DNA of 30,432 bases. It comes from Ephemerocybe angulata. Lineage: Eukaryota; Basidiomycota; Agaricomycetes; Agaricales; Psathyrellaceae. The stretch is from the NCBI GenBank assembly GCA_013368325.1, contig JAACJK010000094.1, forward strand, positions 1 through 30,432, in the 5' to 3' direction. Below the pieces are notes generated by a model. The model made no database searches, had not been told where the DNA came from, and saw only the letters and a list, made by a program, of their open reading frames with translations. Below are positions 1-10,116 of this stretch, in pieces. The position numbers and the translations under genes were made by a program. The stretch's first letter is position 1. Every line of letters starts with the position of its first letter.

Positions 1-2735
1 GGACGTTCGCTGCTTCGAGACGAAGTCCTTGTGTCGCTTCCTCATATCTCCCATCCTCCCAGCGTGTCCGCGAGCTCATAGCAAATACAGCACTGGCCTC
101 AGCCTGAATTTGCAAAGTAACGAGATGAGAGACAGGAGCAGGTCTATGGCCCTCGAAAATTTGCCCATTTTGGGACGTGGACCTCTCGTGATCAATCCAA
201 GTACGGCCTCAACGTGCTTGGTACCTTTCCGAGAGCTCGATCATAAGCTTAGTCCCTCTCCGGCTCGGGAACGTGTTATCTTCTACTGGGATCCTTGTGT
301 CATATGTCGATGGAACGTAGCCTTCTGGAGTCGGGGTCATAGAAGTAAGCTGTTACTGATTATGCCCTTCGACAGGTAGCCTACGGGTACACCGGTGTCT
401 GTGAATGCTCTTGAGATCAAGGTAAGCTTTCTCTCAAACACTGCACTCACCCCTCATGACGACAGCATTTCTATATAATGCTGCGTGATATTACACTTGC
501 AGCTTCATTTCAGTCGGACAGTCCTCATGCCAAAGACAACCCTGGATGTGACTTCCCTAAACTTCAGGATCTATCGGGCCATAGATCGAGTTGATCAAGT
601 CTTATAAAGTCACCTTCTCGGACGGAGTTTGGCTCAAAGTACTTATCGTGTGCTTTGATATCAGATAGTGCTAGCGCCCACGCCCAAAAAGGAGTAGCCA
701 GGCGGTACTCACTTGCGATATGCGAGAACGCAAGCCCGCTACACACCGTAGTGGGTATCTTCAGAGACATAGAATATACAAATGTTACGATGAGAACTAC
801 ATACACAGAACGCTGTTATTGTACCGGCTGAGTGAGAGCTGCACATAACCCCACTTTGCGCAGCTGGGACAGCAATGGCAAGTCATGTTGAGCCTGATAA
901 TGATTGATCACGCACTGAACAATGGACGGAGAATGGGACTGGGTGGTATCACTGAATCACGGCGGCTCCGTAGACATTAGAGTGACATAGTGAAGCGATG
1001 TTTCTAATCGAATAGGCGTATACTCTATTAGCTATAGCCTATAGGATCTCCAAAGGCTCCATGGAATAGGGATAACAGTCCACTAACAGGATGAGGTCCT
1101 TGTACGAGTTAAGAGGGGAAAATACTAGCGTCCGCGTAATGGGAACCGTATCGAAGATTAAGCATTCGATGCACATGTACATGGATACAGTTTAAGTCTA
1201 CAACATCCCCACAACTCTAGTTAAATGATTCACTATACACGGTGAACCTCAAACTAGCGGCATAGTCCACATGGGCGAGACGTTATAGTGGTATGGCACA
1301 GGGATTTATATGGATAAGGATACATGCGTCCGAATGGTCATTGAAATTCATCGATACTCCCATTTCATCTTTTCGTACGTTCTTTCTACCCTACCCTTCC
1401 CAGCATATGGCTTTGACCTATTCTTGTGGGAATCGAGCCTGAATTGCTCGCGCGCCAGCCATTGTCGCTCCTCAAGTCTTTCTATGAGCCTGGCCCAGTC
1501 CTTTCCTAGAATAGAGAAAGTGTGAACGACAGTCACACCTGTAACTCAGAGGAAGCGACTTACCCTATCGAGATATACATGGCCTTGCCCGTTTAGCTTC
1601 CTGAGTCCGTGCAGGCCAGGAATCCGGCTCAGTGGGCCGCATGTTCGAGCCCATTTTGCCTCCCTTATTTGGTGGCCCGCAGAGGCCAAATGGGCTTCAA
1701 ACCACTTGCCTGAGGGACCGGGAGCGGGCCCCATGTTATCCGGCGGATGCACCGGGTGTTCGCAGGCGAGGCACCACGCAACATTAAAGTGGCAGTCCTC
1801 GAGGGACGCGTAGCACGGCGTCCTCTCGAGGTACAATTTCCGGGAGATATTCCCACCACTTTCCAAGAGCAGCGATCGTGGAGAATTCGGCTGGTACGTC
1901 TTGTGGAAGTAGATGGGAACTTGGAATACCGCATCTGACACCGGATAGGTGTTGGTGGATTCCTGGACGAGTGTAGTACCCCAAGGGAGCGTGTTCATGT
2001 CGGCAGCCATAGCAGCGGAGAAGGAGTGAATCAGATTATCCATGTCCGCATCGTCTGCAGTGGAACTCTTGGCTACTGCAACTCGCGACAGCGATTGTGC
2101 CAGTTGCTCAATCTCGCGCTCACTGTGTCGCGCTGGGAGATCCATTGCGCCAGCCGGTATGATAGAAGCAGGTGCCTGGGTCACAGTATCCACGATGATA
2201 TCGTTTGGTAGGGTTTGGGACGATGTCGCCTCGGAGAGCACCTGTGCCACTCCTACCCGACCACGACGCGCAGCTCGATTAGAGGTCCTGATAGCAGGCA
2301 TAGTTCGGTGTACAATAAGAGATGCTGACTGGAAGCGGGACAGAGGGATAGGTTGGGGATAGGGTATCAGATGTAATTCGGGCCTTGTGGTAGTTGAGAG
2401 GCAAGAAGAAGTTGAACCTACTGTCCCCTTTGTGGGCCTCGCCTGACTAATCCGTGGATAGCCCCTTCCGGAAAATCGGGATCAGGAGGCGCCGTGCTTT
2501 TGGCTGTAGATTAATCGATGCCAGCCCGCTTTGTTTCCCTCTTTTAGGGACTTTGAACTCTGACTTACATACCTTTTATAGCTCTTCTGAGTGATAGTCA
2601 ATTCTACCACCTGCTTAAGACCTCACTCACCTGCTGGTGGGACGGTGAAGCCGGCGCTCGAATAGACGCCCAACTTGGGCCCAAGGGCTTTACGTTGAAA
2701 TATCTTGATTGATACCAACTATACGGTACGTAAGG
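1..2735. repeat. Left arm of a large diverged inverted duplication
   Basis: This stretch is repeated in reverse orientation at about 14822-17490. The match is strongest over the zinc-finger gene and over the segment at 29-330, whose translation is matched on the minus strand at 17120-17485. It also runs past the gene on its 5' side, for example the words around 2660-2700 (GCGCTCGAATAGACGCCC and GGGCTTTACG) and 14860-14895. The arms differ by scattered substitutions and indels; the left arm has a 9-bp insertion near 2672 and a different 820-1030 segment. I see no terminal inverted repeats or target-site duplication, and the left arm is cut by the window start, so it could be a segmental duplication or a mobile unit. 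Apart from the zinc-finger gene I recognise nothing coding in 1-1347 or 2302-2735. Confidence 0.88.
1348..2301 (-). pseudogene. C2H2-type single zinc-finger gene, left copy, splice-junction frame break
   Basis: Two exons read on the minus strand: 2301-1564, starting with ATG (MPAIRT), and 1505-1348. The intron has a GTAAGT donor and a TTCTAG acceptor. The first exon gives 246 codons with an alanine/serine-rich N-terminus, a helical segment (EREIEQLAQSLSRV) and a finger C-x2-C ... H-x5-H (CLAC, then HLASAGH). The protein closely matches the copy at 15233-16190, nearly identically around the finger. The right copy has TAG followed by GGAAAG at the acceptor; here it is TAG followed by GAAAG. Splicing at the only plausible AG therefore shifts the frame and stops after about seven codons, although the expected C-terminal reading (KDWARL ... 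to TGA) is still open. It is either a recent pseudogene, a protein with a shortened tail, or a base-call error. The function of the family is unknown; nucleic-acid binding is inferred from the finger only. Confidence 0.7.
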
Positions 2736-3861
2736 TTTCACCCTTTTGAATTAATTATGCTGGATGCAGTTGCATCTGGTGATTTTCCTTGGTGAAGTGG
2801 AAATATGTAAGACGGGGCTTGTTCATCTCTCGAGTCTCGACCAACAAACCAATGACGGGCATATTAAGTTGTCACAAACATGCTGGGGATAAACAACTCC
2901 ATTCATTGCAGTTACTTGATGTCCAATGACCGTGCTTTGGCCTCTCTTGTGGTCAAAGCGACAGTAGGTGTTCCCTCGTCGGCACGGCGAACGCCAATGA
3001 CTCACAAACATACACCAGCCAGCAGCGACATTCGGTGCAGACCATCAGGTGGTTGTGCAGAGGCATATGGCATACCAACTGCTACGATAGTCTACACGAG
3101 CTAAGCCTGATGTATCATGTACGTATCCTACAAGTCCACTGCGTTCTATTTTGGATATTGACTCAAGAGCGCCGCATTACGCCACGTTTCGGGACCTGGG
3201 ACTTGGATATCTTGAACCTTGTCGCTGGAGGAGTGAAACGCAGACGGAAGGCAAGACCACCTCAGTGCCACGGTGTGAATACGCAAGGTCTCGCAGTCCA
3301 GTTCTCAAGGATTTCCTCCAGATATATAAGGTGTTCCTCTCTCATGTCATTTACGGATAAGAGTGACAACCGCATGGAAAGATTGGTGCGAATGATTGAT
3401 TGTATCCATCCCAGGAACTTTGGGTATTGCGGCGGGGCGCTTGATTGAGCGAGGCACGCGGCACGCGCTGATGTGTCGCCGCTCTTCTTTGCCCCTAGGG
3501 AAAGGTTATAATAAGTTTTTGCTCTGCAAGGCGTGTTCAGTAGAGCCGGTAAACCTTGCTCATCTACCAGAAGCATTTTGTTGCGAAGGCTGGACCACCT
3601 GAATCAAACCTGAACTAACTATAGGTCGTGCCGACGGTGCCGCTCCCTCCATCAAGACCCCGGAATGAAGAACGGCGCGCTTTTACTCATCGGCCCCGCC
3701 ATTTGAGCGAGTTTCACTCCACTTCGGTTGGATTAAACCATGGCCCAGGAGGACTCACGCGACCATAATACTCGCGAGTGCTGTGTAATAAGGAGACGAG
3801 AGGTGCTCCTAATATAAGCATCCGCCACATACCCAGCCCCTACCAGGATCACAATCTCCAT
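2736..3861. other. Intergenic, nothing recognised
   Basis: Several open frames up to about 137 codons overlap on both strands, but none has a recognisable domain, a convincing intron pattern or a repeat partner in the window. A TATA-like word (AATATAAG) about 50 bases before 3862 may serve the next gene. Confidence 0.5.
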
Positions 3862-4361
3862 ATGCGCGTCCATTTTCTAGCTCTTCTGTCTACTTTCGTC
3901 TCCTTGGCGTCCTTATCGAGCGCTCACCATGAGGTACATGCGACGTTAGCATCTCTGCGGTACCTACTTACACATCTTTCCAGAATTCCGTTGACTCAAG
4001 AGAGTTCGTTGATGCACTCAGCACTGTCCAAACTCGAGACCTTGGGGACGTATCGACGAGAGAAATTATTGGAGAAATAAACGAACGCTTGGAACGAAGA
4101 CGCACCGGAAAATGGTGTTGCACTGAGTGCGACAAGGAATTGAGAACGATGACATGGTGCGCACACCCTTGAAGGAAGTCAAGTTTAAGCTGACAGGCTG
4201 TACACCGCAAGGCGCTTGGACATGAAAAGAAGGTTGGAGGAAAGCACACAGTAATACCCGTTGAAGAAGAACAGGAATTATTGTCCGAGCCCCCACTGAA
4301 TCATTTACCCCCAGTGATGAAGTTGGTTGAGCGTTACATTCGAAGATTACCCAAGTATTAG
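3862..4361 (+). CDS. Small secreted protein with one C2H2-like finger (spliced)
   Basis: Exon 1 (3862-3933) encodes a classic secretory signal peptide: MRVHF, then a hydrophobic LALL...SLASL core and a small-residue SSA cleavage region. The intron 3934-3983 (GTACAT...TTCCAG, 50 nt) is followed by exon 2 (3984-4156) encoding a polar helix-forming stretch, a dibasic RLERRR site like those cut by Kex2-type proteases, and the first half of a finger (CCTEC). Read without further splicing the protein stops at 4172 (86 aa, ending WCAHP). A second intron at about 4157-4196 (GTGCGC...TGACAG) would lead to a frame open to TAG at 4361 that supplies the missing H-x5-H (HRKALGH) and a 40-residue tail. The phases of that junction disagree by one base, so either the splice site differs, a base is missing, or the short form is right. 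Cellular role unknown. Secretion is inferred from the N-terminus; a finger in a secreted protein is unusual. Confidence 0.6.
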
Positions 4362-4934
4362 ATCGGATCTATGTTTTTGAAGAAGTTGATCACCCCACGG
4401 TTCGTCGACAGAATCACGGCACTGCAGCCGGGTATTTTGTTGCCCCATAATAAGAACCATGGGTGGATATATCTTGAGTCCCTTTCTTTTGGACATCGAA
4501 AGCTCCCCTCCCGACATTTGAAACGTTCAACTCTGCTCGCCTGTCGCGTTGCTCACCATGCACGTCGCCCCCTTCTACAAACCTGTGGTACCCATGCACC
4601 TCGAGGCTCACTTAACGCTTTTGCACTGCACTACTCGCAATTATTCTAGTTTCGTGTTCACATCATGTTAGACCTGGTAGTCCCCAGCCACACAGCCAAG
4701 CTCGACCTACAGCAGTTCGGCCCTCCGTTCACCGCCAGTGACTCTGGGGGTGGAGTAAATCTGTGAAGGAATACAAGCTCTCGTAGTACAGTGCTCAGTT
4801 TCCTCCACATATATTAGTCATTCCATTCGCTAGAGCATCAACAGGGAAGGAAGGACGGGACGTCGCCATCGCGCTCCGCCGCGAAGCGCCGGGCGGACCT
4901 TGAAAACGACCACGTGTCGGGTCCGTGCACGAAC
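4362..4934. other. Intergenic, nothing recognised
   Basis: There is an open frame of 92 codons at 4371 and overlapping frames on the other strand. None shows a known motif. I see no RNA gene or repeat here. Confidence 0.45.
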
Positions 4935-4941
4935 GCGTCAA

Positions 4942-5033
4942 TATAAAGTCGCGACGCGTTTCCTTCCCCGTTTCTTTCTTCCTTTCCCCCCACCCTCCTC
5001 CAGTTTCCTTCCCTTATCGTGCTGCCGCTAGCG
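4942..5033 (+). promoter_or_regulatory. TATA-like box and pyrimidine tract upstream of 5034
   Basis: TATAAAG at 4942 is followed by a long C/T-rich tract (about 4960-5019), a layout typical of fungal core promoters, and then an ATG at 5034. It suggests that the next segment is, or once was, transcribed on the plus strand. Confidence 0.45.
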
Positions 5034-5770
5034 ATGCTTTCGTCGTCGTTGAGCGCCCCCACCGCCGCCGCCGCTGTCGACAACGACGACGCGCTCATCG
5101 TCGTTGAGCACGGTTGAACTGGGGCGGTACGTCGTTCAGCTCGACTTCGACTGTCAAAACACTGATATATGCGACCTTTTGGCACTTCCTTCTATTATAG
5201 ATGCTCTATCTACCGAAATCGCCCAAGGCGGGTTTCAATTTCTGTCCACCCGACCTTCGTATCCCTGCGCGCTAGAGACTTAGCGCCCACGATCCTTCGG
5301 TTCGCCCTTCACTCCCACAAGCCCGACCGGCAAGCTCAATATGCATGGACCTCAGTCAACATACCTGGAGCTTTGAGTGACTAGAATGTGCTTCAGTGGA
5401 CCCGGCCTTCGCACTGACGGTATGTCCTTCAGCTCGACTTCGACTATCAAATACCTGATGTATGCGATCTGTTCGCATCTCCCCATAACGGAGACCCTTT
5501 CTTCGCCAAATTCGATGCTCCTTCTACGAGCAGAAGTGCTGCAACCTCTGCAAGTCCATGACGAGTTCTGCACGTCCGCGAGCTTCCTCCCCCACTTTGT
5601 TTCACCCGTGCGTATCCCTAATACCAATATATCGAGTGTGCACTCACATTTTTGGCTTCAGTATTTCCGATGCTTTTTGACTCCCACCACCATGTCCCAA
5701 CCTCCAGAAGCGTTCGACTTCTGTCCACCCGTCGTCATATCCCCGCGCGCTAGTGATTTAGCGCCGTATG
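5034..5770 (+). pseudogene. Unassigned, internally duplicated gene remnant with intron-like signals
   Basis: The ATG at 5034 opens a 27-codon frame rich in Ser and Ala that ends in TGA. Beyond it, two blocks occur twice in the same order. The first is at about 5127-5180 and 5430-5485 (shared TTCAGCTCGACTTCGACT). The second is at about 5240-5290 and 5718-5768 (shared TTCTGTCCACCC, then CGCGCTAG). The first copy of block one looks like an intron start (GTACGT, CTGAT branch-like word, TTATAG at 5196-5201). Another intron-like unit lies at about 5610-5670 (GTGCGT...TTCAG). No continuous frame can be assembled without breaks and I recognise no family. It is probably a decayed or partly duplicated gene; a functional multi-exon gene is not excluded. 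Confidence 0.4.
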
Positions 5771-5905
5771 ACTCAGCGACCTCTGGCCCAAACAGCGGTA
5801 AGCTCTGCCCCACCCGTTCAAACTCCGACTCGATCTTATCGAAATTTTTATTGGTGTCGGTTTTGTAATAGACCACGAGCGATGTGATAGCATCGCATCG
5901 ATTGG

Positions 5906-6002
5906 CTCATCCCTCCCTCTCCCTCGTACCTCCACCACTCTCTGGATTCGTTTGCACGGCCAGGGACTTACGACCGCTCGACTTTAACGACCACATTCCA
6001 AC
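5906..6002 (+). promoter_or_regulatory. ARB1 promoter-proximal pyrimidine tract and 5' leader
   Basis: A C/T-rich run at about 5906-5944 lies just upstream of the ARB1 start. The start context AACATGG (6000-6006) has A at -3 and G at +4, as expected of a well-translated fungal gene. Confidence 0.45.
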
Positions 6003-8798
6003 ATGGCACCCTCTGCCTCAAAACAAAAGCGTCTCGCTGAAAAGGCCGCGAAGAAGGCCGCCGGCGGATCGTCCACAGCGGGCACCGATACCCCCACCGG
6101 CGACGGCACCGGCTACAGCACGCCCCTCACCTCGCAGTCTGGCGCCCAGTCGAAGACCGGATCCCAGGAGGACATCCACGCCACGATGGCCAAGCTGAAG
6201 ATGGCGACGGACAGGAGCGCCGCCGGTGTCTTGGTGTCCGACGTCAAGGGACGGGACATCAAGATCGACGCGTATACGCTCTCCTTCCACGGAAGGCTGC
6301 TCATCGAGAATGCCGAGGTCTCTCTGAACTACGGCAATCGTTATGGTTTGCTCGGTGAGAACGGTTCCGGAAAGGTGCGTCGTGAATCCCCGTCTTTTTT
6401 TTTGGCTCGACTGACGTCCTCCAAGTCCACCTTCCTCCAATCCATGGCCGACCGCGACATCGAAATCCCCCCTCACATCGATATCTACATGGTTCGCGGC
6501 GAGGCCGAGCCCTCAGAGGTCAACGCCGTTGACTTCATCGTCGCCTCCGCCCGCGAGAAGGTCGCCAAGCTCGAGGCCTACATCGAAGAGCTCTCTGTCG
6601 CCGACGACGTCGACGATCTCGCCCTCGACGCCGCCTACGAACAGCTTGAGGAGCTCGATCCCTCCACCTTCGAGGCCAAGGCCGGCTCCATCCTCCACGG
6701 TCTCGGCTTCGACCAGCAGATGATGAAGCGCCCGACGAAGGACATGTCTGGTGGTTGGCGTATGCGTGTCTCGCTCGCCCGTGCTCTCTTCATCAAGCCC
6801 CATCTCCTCCTCCTCGACGAACCCACGAATCACTTGGATCTCGGTGCCGTCGTCTGGCTCGAGGCGTATCTCTCTACCTACAACCACATCCTCGTCATCA
6901 CCTCCCACTCCCAGGATTTCATGGACTCTGTCTGCACGCACATCATGGACCTAACGGCGAAGAAGAAGCTCACGTACTACTCCGGTAACTATTCGACCTA
7001 CGTCAAGACGAAGCAGGAGAACGAGGTCAACCAGATGAAGGCGTACAACAAGCAGCAGGACGAAATCGCTCATATCAAGAAGTGAGTCATTTTCTCTTCC
7101 TTTCGGTGACGTAGTGCTGACGGCTCACAGGTTCATCGCTTCCGCCGGTACCTACGCCAACTTGGTTCGTCAAGCCAAGTCGAAGCAGAAGATCATCGAC
7201 AAGATGGAGGCCGCCGGCCTCATCGAGAAGATCGAAGTCGGAAAGCCTCTTCAGTACGTATCAGATCATGATCGTCTCTCCCTTCCTCGCTCACGTCCTT
7301 TGCAGCTTCAACTTCGAGGACATCAACCGTCTCCCTCCCCCTATCATCGCCTTCGACAACGTCGCCTTCTCGTACTCGGGCAAAAAGGAGGACTACCTGT
7401 ACAAGAAGTTGTCGTTCGGTATCGAGTACGTGTTCTTCCTGCTTCTCAACTTCGATCCACTGACATCATCGCAGCATGGACTCTCGTATCGCCATCCTAG
7501 GAGCCAACGGTACTGGCAAGTCCACCCTCCTCCACCTCATCACTGGCGCCCTCCAGCCTTGCGAGGGTACCGTCTCGAAGCACGTTGGTCTCAAGCTCGC
7601 CAAGTACTCTCAACACTCTGCCGATCAGCTCCCCTACGACCTCTCGCCGATCGAGTACTTCCAGAAGCTGTTCTCGATCAAGTACCCCGAGAAGGACGCG
7701 CAGGCGTGGAGAGCGCAGCTCGGACGATTCGGTTTGAGCGGGCAGCATCAGACGAGTCCGATCAAGAATCTTTCGGATGGGTTGAGGAATCGTGTTGTGT
7801 TCGCGCAGTTGGCGATGGAGCATCCGCATATCTTGCTGCTCGGTGAGTTGGTTGTATCGCTTTGGCTGGGAAGGAGTGCTGATGCGGTTATGTTTAGATG
7901 AGCCCACTAACCATTTGGATATGGAGAGTATCGACGCGCTTGCGCGTGCGATTAAGGCGTTCGAGGGTGGTGTTGTTATCGTGTCCCACGATTTCCGTGA
8001 GTGTCTCTTCTCTCTGTCGTTGTTTCGTTTGTTTTTGCCGTCGATGTCTGGTGTCTCTCGCCTGTTCGATCGATGCGCTTCGTCGGCGTCGACGCAGGTC
8101 TGCGATCCTTGGCTGTGCCGAGGGCTTTCGTTTTTGTCCTCGGCGCACATTGCGTGTTCGCTCCACGCTCGCCGTCGACGATGCGCACTTCTCGGCTCCA
8201 CGTATGAGGAGGGTCCTCTCCCGATGCCGGCGGGTGCGGGATGGTCGTTTGTTCTACGTCCGCCCGCTTGGTACTCTCGTCTCTGTGGATGGGCGTTTCT
8301 CGGGGGTGGATTGACGTTAGCCATCGCACTGTTTTGTTCGCCCGTAGCTGCGCGAAGGGGTCTAGATCGCGGGCGTCACCGTTTTGTGCCTCTATCTTCG
8401 ACTGCGATTGGGTCACCTCGACGCCGGTGTCTTCATCCGCCTTCGTTTACGGCTTGGTGGCCAACCGACTGCCTTTCCCGTGCCCGAGGACTACTCTTTC
8501 CCTCTATTCCGCCTATTTCGCCGATGTACGTTTGTGCTAACTTAACATGCTCTCCATAGGTCTCATCAGCCAAGTCGCCGAGGATCTCTGGGAGGTCGCT
8601 GACAAGACTGTTCGCAACCTTACCAAGGCCGATATAACCATCGTCGATTACAAGAAGAACCTCGTCAAGCAGAGTACGTACCCCTCTCCTTTCTATTCCT
8701 GATGTCGACAACGTTTACTGATGTGTGTCGAATAGGTATGGCTGCGATCGAGAAGGGCGAAGCTCTTCTCGAAGACCGCCGCCAAGGGTGCCAAGTAA
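6003..8798 (+). CDS. ARB1: ARB1/ABCF2-type ABC-F ATPase, ribosome biogenesis
   Basis: Soluble ABC-F protein with two ATPase domains and no membrane segments; yeast Arb1 shuttles between nucleus and cytoplasm and is needed for 40S and 60S maturation. Exons: 6003-6374, 6426-7081, 7131-7253, 7306-7425, 7475-7842, 7898-7996, 8560-8673, 8736-8798. The lysine-rich N-terminus ([14 protein letters not shown]) matches the family. Domain 1 has GENGSGKST (residues 118-126), signature SGGW (232), Walker B D255-E256 and H285. The linker has the family stretch [12 protein letters not shown]. Domain 2 has GANGTGKST (433-441), a divergent signature LSDGLRNR (523), Walker B D547-E548 and H577. Expected length is about 637 aa against 610 in yeast. 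Exon 8 has one base too many for the conserved tail ([13 protein letters not shown] then TAA at 8796): after IEK the frame shifts and stays open to 9574. Either an extra G at 8755-8757 is an error or the C-terminus is altered. Confidence 0.95.
7997..8559 (+). other. Unusually long intron 6 of ARB1
   Basis: GTGAGT donor at 7997, CTAAC-type branch words near 8537 and a CCATAG acceptor. At 563 nt it is about ten times longer than the other six introns of the gene (49-62 nt). The splice is forced by the protein, since [13 protein letters not shown] is continuous only when it is removed. The content is G/C/T-rich. I looked for C/D-box snoRNA motifs (RUGAUGA with CUGA) and an inserted gene and found neither. 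Confidence 0.85.
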
Positions 8799-9769
8799 GC
8801 GCATCGTCGACCGACGCCTTGCATTTGGCGGTGCGAAGGCGGTCGCACTTAGAGCGCCGCCCGTTCCGCTGCCACCGTCGGAGATCTCGCCCTGTAGCTC
8901 CCGTTCGCTGTCATCGTTGTTTCGTTGCACTACATACATACATACATCGTTGTACTACTCATTCATCATCATCGTCATTCCCACCATCGTCCATACGACA
9001 GCCATCTCATCTTTCGTACTACTACATCTCAGTCTGCTGTTACAGTTCGGACTTGTCTTCTCTTCATGATTTTCATGATTTTCCGTGTCATTCTCGTATC
9101 GATTGCATCATACCGTATACATTAGAGTGTAAAAGTTGTATCTCGTACAGTAAAGTAGTTAGCCTTCCTGTTTCTTGTCTTTTGATTCTCTCTTTTGTTT
9201 CGTTATATGACTTGTTTTATTCTTATCGTCGATGTGCGTGTCGCGGCTCGCCCAGCTCGGTTTGGGACCCTCGTTTGACGTCGCAGCCAGTGCTGGAAAC
9301 CTGGAGATTATTATATAGGGACGAGCACTGGAAGCGCTCATATCGGCGTGATGGTACCTTGGCGATGGTCTCGCTCGAGGATGAATGGTCGATTTGCCAT
9401 GTGGTGAGTTGTGGCATAGACGGGGCTGACCGTACGATGTATGGCGGAACCAAGCTTGTTTGCGCCAGCTATACGGAATTCGCTTCGAGGACCACGCCGG
9501 CCGCAGCTCCCAGAACGTCTGACCGACTCCCTAAACTGGATGCTTTCTGTGACTCCGAAATGGTGCAATTATAAGTTATAACAAGACATCTATTTGTGAG
9601 GGAGTTTGTGGTGTCCAAACCCTTGAAGGCGGCGCGGGTAGGGAGGTGCCGGACTCCTGCGGACTTGGAGGTACTCGACCATGTACGCTCTGCAGAACTT
9701 GAGTCACAATGTACACCATTTTGTGCTCTTCTTAGGCAAACGGTGGTACTTCGGATACCTATGAACGTC
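8799..9769. other. ARB1 3' region and intergenic DNA
   Basis: This includes a short TACA microsatellite (8931-8947) and T-rich 3'-UTR-like sequence to about 9230. An open frame continues from ARB1 exon 8 to 9574 only because of the one-base shift noted there; its composition (runs of Ser, His, Arg) looks non-coding. Nothing else is recognised. Confidence 0.5.
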
Positions 9770-9963
9770 GTGGGGCGGGTTGTTCCAGTTGAGCGGTCTC
9801 CTTGGGCGTCTATTATCTTACTGGCTTGTTCGAGTGCACTTGCGTCGACAGGTAATCACACATCATGTCCAAGATAGTCTGTCTATAATAAATATTTGGG
9901 GTCTATTAACTTATACTAGGTGATTATGTTAGAGACGCCTAACTCTATCTTCTCAAGGAGCAC

Positions 9964-10062
9964 CTTGCCATTACGCACATGCGTTAGCGTTTGGCAATGG
10001 ATATCCCAGGTCCGAGTCCATATCTAGTCCGACGCCTTGACACTGTACTTGCACAAGATGCA
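9964..10062 (-). pseudogene. Degenerate extra zinc finger downstream of the small finger gene
   Basis: Read on the minus strand from 10062, the sequence gives CILC at codons 1-4, an in-frame TAG at codon 13 (10026-10024), then W..HCQTLTH, which keeps the C-x2-C ... H-x5-H pattern of the neighbouring gene. It is a broken copy of the finger, either a former second finger of the same gene or a tandemly copied last segment. Confidence 0.55.
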
Positions 10063-10116
10063 TCTCCCCTGAACTCTCAATCATCCGCTCCCGGATGGGC
10101 CAGGGTGTCTGTCTCT

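Noticed and set aside
6018..6941. Long minus-strand open frames opposite ARB1
   Set aside because: Shadows of the G/C-rich third positions of the ARB1 exons.
7997..8559. snoRNA hosted in the long ARB1 intron
   Set aside because: I found no paired C and D boxes and no convincing H/ACA hairpins by eye.
8702..9574. 290-codon open frame after ARB1
   Set aside because: It exists because of the one-base shift in exon 8; composition and lack of motifs look non-coding.
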